Positions 60,690-64,000 of a stretch of 64,000 nucleotides of DNA are shown one piece after another. Both the position numbers and the translations under genes were made by a program. A model generated the notes under the pieces. The model saw nothing but the letters and a program-made list of their open reading frames with translations, ran no database searches and had not been told where the DNA came from. Numbering within the stretch: position 1 is the first letter of the stretch; every line of letters starts with the position of its first letter. The DNA comes from Carnobacterium_A sp047553015 (GTDB lineage: Bacteria > Bacillota > Bacilli > Lactobacillales > Carnobacteriaceae), in NCBI RefSeq assembly GCF_047553015.1, contig NZ_CP180212.1, positions 682,001 to 746,000 on the forward strand, read 5' to 3'.

Positions 60690-60925
60690 GATGATTGGAA
60701 CAGAAAGCAATAGAATACTTTTAGCGAGTTAGAGGATGGTGAAAGTCTAACAGTTTATTTTATTGTAAGATCCTCCAAGAGTGCTAATTTGAACAATCTA
60801 TTAAAATTAGCCGGTTGATGACCGTTAATAATTACTTGAGAGGAATAAGAACAGTGTTCATTTCCTGAACTTGGGTGGTATCACGAATTCGCTTCGTCCC
60901 TTTTTAGGGCGGAGTGTTTTTTTTA
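60690..60925 (+). promoter_or_regulatory. T-box riboswitch of ileS (isoleucine specifier)
   Basis: A Stem I helix (CAATAGAATA with TATTTTATTG) closes above the specifier loop; lower helix TTGGA/TCCAA. The specifier triplet ATC (60770-60772), in TAAGATCC, reads Ile. AGAGGATGGTGAAAGTC supplies the AG-bulge and distal-loop motif. The T-box GGGTGGTATCACG is at 60873-60885; its TGGT pairs with a tRNA ending ACCA. It fills the 302-base gap before ileS. Confidence 0.92.
60890..60925 (+). terminator. T-box-controlled terminator
   Basis: CTTCG(T)CCCT pairs with AGGGCGGAG around TTTT, with one bulged T, then a T8 run. It competes with the antiterminator formed by the T-box sequence. Confidence 0.85.
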
Positions 60926-60981
60926 TTCTAAATGCATCATTTAAGCCAAAATAATAAGTAGAAAAAATGGAGGAATAAGAA

Positions 60982-63762
60982 ATGAAAATGAAAGAAACAT
61001 TACAATTAGGAAAAACAGCTTTCCCGATGCGTGGAAATTTGCCTATACGGGAATTAGAATGGCAAAAAGATTGGGAAGAAAAAGATATTTACGGTCAACG
61101 TCAAGAATTAAATAAAGAAAAACCAACGTTTATTTTGCATGATGGCCCCCCTTATGCCAATGGTAATATTCATATCGGACATGCATTGAATAAAATTAGT
61201 AAAGATATTATTGTTCGTTATAAATCAATGACAGGTTTTCGTTCTCCTTATGTACCTGGATGGGATACACATGGCTTACCTATTGAGCAAGCTTTAACTA
61301 ACAAAGGCGTCAAGCGCAAAGAGATGACGGTAGCTAAATTTCGTGAGCTGTGTGAAGAATATGCATGGGAACAAATAAACAAGCAACGAGAAGACTTTAA
61401 ACGCCTAGGTGTGGCTGGTGAATGGGATAATCCTTATGTTACGTTGACACCTGAATACGAAGAAGCACAAATTCGCGTTTTTGGTAAAATGGCTGAAAAA
61501 GGTTATATCTACAAAGGACTAAAACCAATTTACTGGTCTCCTTCAAGTGAGTCTGCTTTAGCCGAAGCAGAGATTGAATATAAAGATGTTAAATCTGCAA
61601 GTATTTATGTTGCTTTTAAGATTGTTGATGGTAAGGGATTGATTGATGAGTCTACCTCACTAATTATTTGGACAACAACTCCTTGGACTATTCCATCAAA
61701 TCTAGGTATCGCAGTTCATCCAGAATATGATTATGTGGTTATCTTAGCTGATGGGAAAAAGTATGTTCTAGCAAAAGATTTAGTTGATGCAGTAACCCAA
61801 GAAATCGGTTGGGAAAGTGTTGAAGTCATAAATGAACTTAAAGGGAAAGATATGGAGTTAATGACAGCGCAACACCCTATGTATGATCGAACATCATTAG
61901 TTATTTTAGGTGATCACGTTACGTTAGAAGCAGGTACTGGATTAGTTCATACAGCTCCTGGACATGGTGATGATGATTATATTGTTGGGCAAAAATATAA
62001 ATTAGGTGTTCTATCACCAGTTGACGATAAAGGGTGCTTTACGGACGAAGCTCCTGGTTTGGAAGGCATATTTTATGATAAAGGGAATAAAATTATTACA
62101 GATATTTTGAAGGAAAAAGGAGCTTTGCTAAAATTAGATTTCTTTATGCATAGTTATCCTCATGATTGGCGTACGAAAAAACCAGTTATTTTCCGTGCAA
62201 CACCTCAATGGTTTGCTTCTATCGATCTTTTCAGAGAAGACATTTTAGAAGCGATTAAAAAGGTAAACTGGACTCAGCAATGGGGTATGCAGCGTCTTTA
62301 TAATATGGTTCGCGATCGCGGCGATTGGGTTATTTCTCGTCAACGTGCATGGGGTGTGCCACTACCTATTTTTTATGGTGAAAATAATGAACCTATTATT
62401 ACACCAGAAACGACCAATCATGTTGCAAAACTATTTGGTGAGTTTGGCTCAAATGTTTGGTTTGAACGCGAAGCTGCTGATTTGTTACCTGTAGGATTTA
62501 CACATCCTTCTAGTCCCAACAATATTTTTACTAAAGAAAAAGATATAATGGATGTTTGGTTTGATTCAGGTTCGTCACATGAAGCAGTTTTAAAAGGAAG
62601 AGAGAACTTAACGTTTCCTGCAGATATGTATCTAGAAGGTTCAGATCAATACCGTGGCTGGTTCAACTCTAGTATCACAACTAGTATTGCAATTAATGGT
62701 GTAGCACCTTATAAAACGGTTTTATCTCAAGGAATGGTGTTAGATGGAGATGGACGTAAAATGAGCAAATCACTTGGCAATACAATGTCTCCTGATAAAG
62801 TAACGAAGCAAATGGGAGCAGATATTATTCGTTTATGGGTTTCAAGTGTTGATTCCCAAGCAGATGTACGTGTAAGTGATGAAATTTTAAAACAAGTTTC
62901 AGAAGTATATCGTAAGATTCGCAACACTATGCGCTTTTTATTAGCCAATACATCTGACTTTAAATCACAAGATCAGACTATAGAGTTTGATGAGTTACGC
63001 TCAGTAGATAAATATATGATGGTTCGATTAAATCAACTTGTTGAAAAAGTGGAAATGAATTATGAAAAGTATGAATTTCCAGCGATTTATCAGTTAATCA
63101 ATAATTTTTGTACAGTAGATTTATCTCAATTCTATTTAGATTTTGCAAAAGATGTCGTTTACATTGAATCAGAAGACTCTTATGAGCGTAAAGCAATGCA
63201 AACAGTTTTTCATGCAGTTCTTGTTAAACTAACTAAATTATTGACACCTATTTTACCTCATACATCAGAAGAAATTTGGAGTTTATTAGGTGAAAAAGAG
63301 GAATTTGTTCAATTAGCTGAAATGCCACAAGTTGAATCCTATGAAAATGAAGTAGAATTAATGGATATGTGGAATGCATTCATGGCCATTCGTCAAGATG
63401 TTCAAAAGGCATTAGAAGAAGCACGTAATGACAAGAAAATTGGTAAGTCTTTTGAGGCTAAGTTAACTATTTATCCTACTGCACAAACAAGAGATTTATT
63501 TATAGCATTAAATAGTAATATAGAACAGTTATTGATTGTTTCAGATTTAATAATTGCAGAAGACAAAAAAGATGCACCAGAAATAGCTTTACAATTTGAT
63601 TCGTTGGCTATTGTAGTTGAACATGCTCATGGTGAGACTTGCGAACGATGTCGTGCAATCAAAGAAGACGTAGGGACAAGTGAGATAGCTCCAACTCTTT
63701 GCGAACGTTGTGCTAAAATTGTTTTAGAAAATTTCCCGGAAGCATTAGTACCGGAACAATAA
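60982..63762 (+). CDS. ileS: Isoleucyl-tRNA synthetase
   Basis: A 926-aa class I synthetase. HIGH region PPYANGNIHIGHALNK; KMSKS in DGRKMSKSLGN; editing domain motifs TTTPWTIPSNLGIAVHP and GTGLVHTAPGHGDDDY. The C-terminal zinc site has two CxxC pairs (CERC ... CERC) near residues 885-915. GGAGG precedes the ATG at 60982; a second ATG two codons later is also possible. It is regulated by the T-box upstream. Confidence 0.98.
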   Translation: MKMKETLQLGKTAFPMRGNLPIRELEWQKDWEEKDIYGQRQELNKEKPTFILHDGPPYANGNIHIGHALNKISKDIIVRYKSMTGFRSPYVPGWDTHGLPIEQALTNKGVKRKEMTVAKFRELCEEYAWEQINKQREDFKRLGVAGEWDNPYVTLTPEYEEAQIRVFGKMAEKGYIYKGLKPIYWSPSSESALAEAEIEYKDVKSASIYVAFKIVDGKGLIDESTSLIIWTTTPWTIPSNLGIAVHPEYDYVVILADGKKYVLAKDLVDAVTQEIGWESVEVINELKGKDMELMTAQHPMYDRTSLVILGDHVTLEAGTGLVHTAPGHGDDDYIVGQKYKLGVLSPVDDKGCFTDEAPGLEGIFYDKGNKIITDILKEKGALLKLDFFMHSYPHDWRTKKPVIFRATPQWFASIDLFREDILEAIKKVNWTQQWGMQRLYNMVRDRGDWVISRQRAWGVPLPIFYGENNEPIITPETTNHVAKLFGEFGSNVWFEREAADLLPVGFTHPSSPNNIFTKEKDIMDVWFDSGSSHEAVLKGRENLTFPADMYLEGSDQYRGWFNSSITTSIAINGVAPYKTVLSQGMVLDGDGRKMSKSLGNTMSPDKVTKQMGADIIRLWVSSVDSQADVRVSDEILKQVSEVYRKIRNTMRFLLANTSDFKSQDQTIEFDELRSVDKYMMVRLNQLVEKVEMNYEKYEFPAIYQLINNFCTVDLSQFYLDFAKDVVYIESEDSYERKAMQTVFHAVLVKLTKLLTPILPHTSEEIWSLLGEKEEFVQLAEMPQVESYENEVELMDMWNAFMAIRQDVQKALEEARNDKKIGKSFEAKLTIYPTAQTRDLFIALNSNIEQLLIVSDLIIAEDKKDAPEIALQFDSLAIVVEHAHGETCERCRAIKEDVGTSEIAPTLCERCAKIVLENFPEALVPEQ

Positions 63763-63780
63763 ACTATCTTATTTAAAAAT

Positions 63781-63811
63781 AAAAAACTTCCTTTTTAGGA
63801 AGTTTTTTTAT
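63781..63811. terminator. Terminator of ileS
   Basis: AAAAAACTTCC pairs with GGAAGTTTTTT around TTTTTA. It overlaps the stop codon of the convergent gene and can serve both strands. Confidence 0.85.
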
Positions 63812-64000
63812 TCGTTTTCTAAAGTTATTTTTACTTCTGTTAAAATATTTTTAGCCCATGAATCTTTAACTGAAGGTAAAAGGGGAGCAAAAAATAAACT
63901 TTTTTTCCCTTTTAAACGTAGATCTAACAAAATCTCTAACTTTATAATATCATCAGAATGTAGTGAGATAATTAATTGACCCAAGCCGGTAACATGTTTG
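63808..64000 (-). CDS. Unidentified protein, C-terminal fragment cut by window edge
   Basis: An open reverse-strand frame of 63 codons runs from the window end to a TAA at 63808-63810. The visible part includes HVTGLGQLIISLHSDD, LEILLDLRLKGKKSLFF and SWAKNILTEVKITLENE, a mix of short strands and helices without cysteines or membrane segments. I do not recognise the family. Coding is supported by the open frame and by the stop lying at a bidirectional terminator convergent with ileS. Confidence 0.55.
   Translation of the reverse strand, partial: KHVTGLGQLIISLHSDDIIKLEILLDLRLKGKKSLFFAPLLPSVKDSWAKNILTEVKITLENE

Noticed and set aside
1..64000. CRISPR array, insertion sequence, prophage, tRNA or rRNA genes
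   Set aside because: No regularly spaced direct repeats, transposase or phage genes, and no tRNA- or rRNA-like segments were seen; gene content and order are typical core chromosome.

Overview
This window is an ordinary core-chromosome segment of an AT-rich, low-GC Gram-positive bacterium of the order Lactobacillales. The best fit is Carnobacterium or a close relative (inference). Several blocks keep the Bacillus subtilis yjb, yqe and ylm gene order. The organism carries lactic-acid-bacterium genes (NADH oxidase, RF3, DUF1827, clpE next to ptsHI). MurE has the DNPR motif of meso-diaminopimelate-adding enzymes, and the aspartokinase resembles DapG. This points to a meso-DAP wall, as in Carnobacterium, rather than the lysine wall of enterococci. 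I found no rRNA, tRNA, CRISPR array, insertion sequence, prophage or attachment site.

Layout. 1-940: 3' part of a lipoate-protein ligase. 952-5676: a DUF3899 membrane protein, then oppBCDF without a binding-protein gene. 5898-15858: a yjb-like block (spx, mecA, coiA, pepF, spxH, CYTH protein, relQ, NAD kinase, pseudouridine synthase, mgtE). It combines Spx/ClpXP/MecA stress proteolysis, (p)ppGpp synthesis and NADP supply. 15955-24838: MBL-fold protein plus DUF3006 protein, mtnN, GNAT, M42 peptidase, AI-2E-family permease, nox, secreted nuclease and prfC. 24935-30184: DUF1827, clpE under two CtsR-type operators, a 66-aa orphan, and ptsH-ptsI. 30328-33859: a beta-hydroxyacid dehydrogenase, an acetamidase/formamidase with a zinc-ribbon-like insertion and a cre site, YkuJ-like protein, CutC.

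34015-43770: dapG, the ribosome-assembly/NAD operon yqeG-yqeH-yhbY-nadD-yqeK-rsfS-yqeM, recQ, tmcAL, and yceD-rpmF behind a perfect consensus promoter. 43997-60679: the division and cell-wall (dcw) cluster: DUF3397 gene, mraZ, rsmH, ftsL, PBP2X-like gene, murE, mraY, murD, murG, divIB, ftsA, ftsZ, ylmE, sepF, ylmG, ylmH, divIVA. ftsW, murB, murC and murF are not here. 60690-63762: an isoleucine T-box leader and ileS. A 63-codon tail of an unidentified reverse-strand gene closes the window.

Most genes lie on the + strand in tight operons separated by clear hairpin terminators. The most interesting non-coding signals are three 10-bp-phased TGG repeats plus a 16-bp palindrome before mraZ, a 488-bp structured gap before ftsA, tandem CtsR sites at clpE, and a perfect 11-bp inverted repeat before relQ. 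I found no convincing undescribed multi-gene system.
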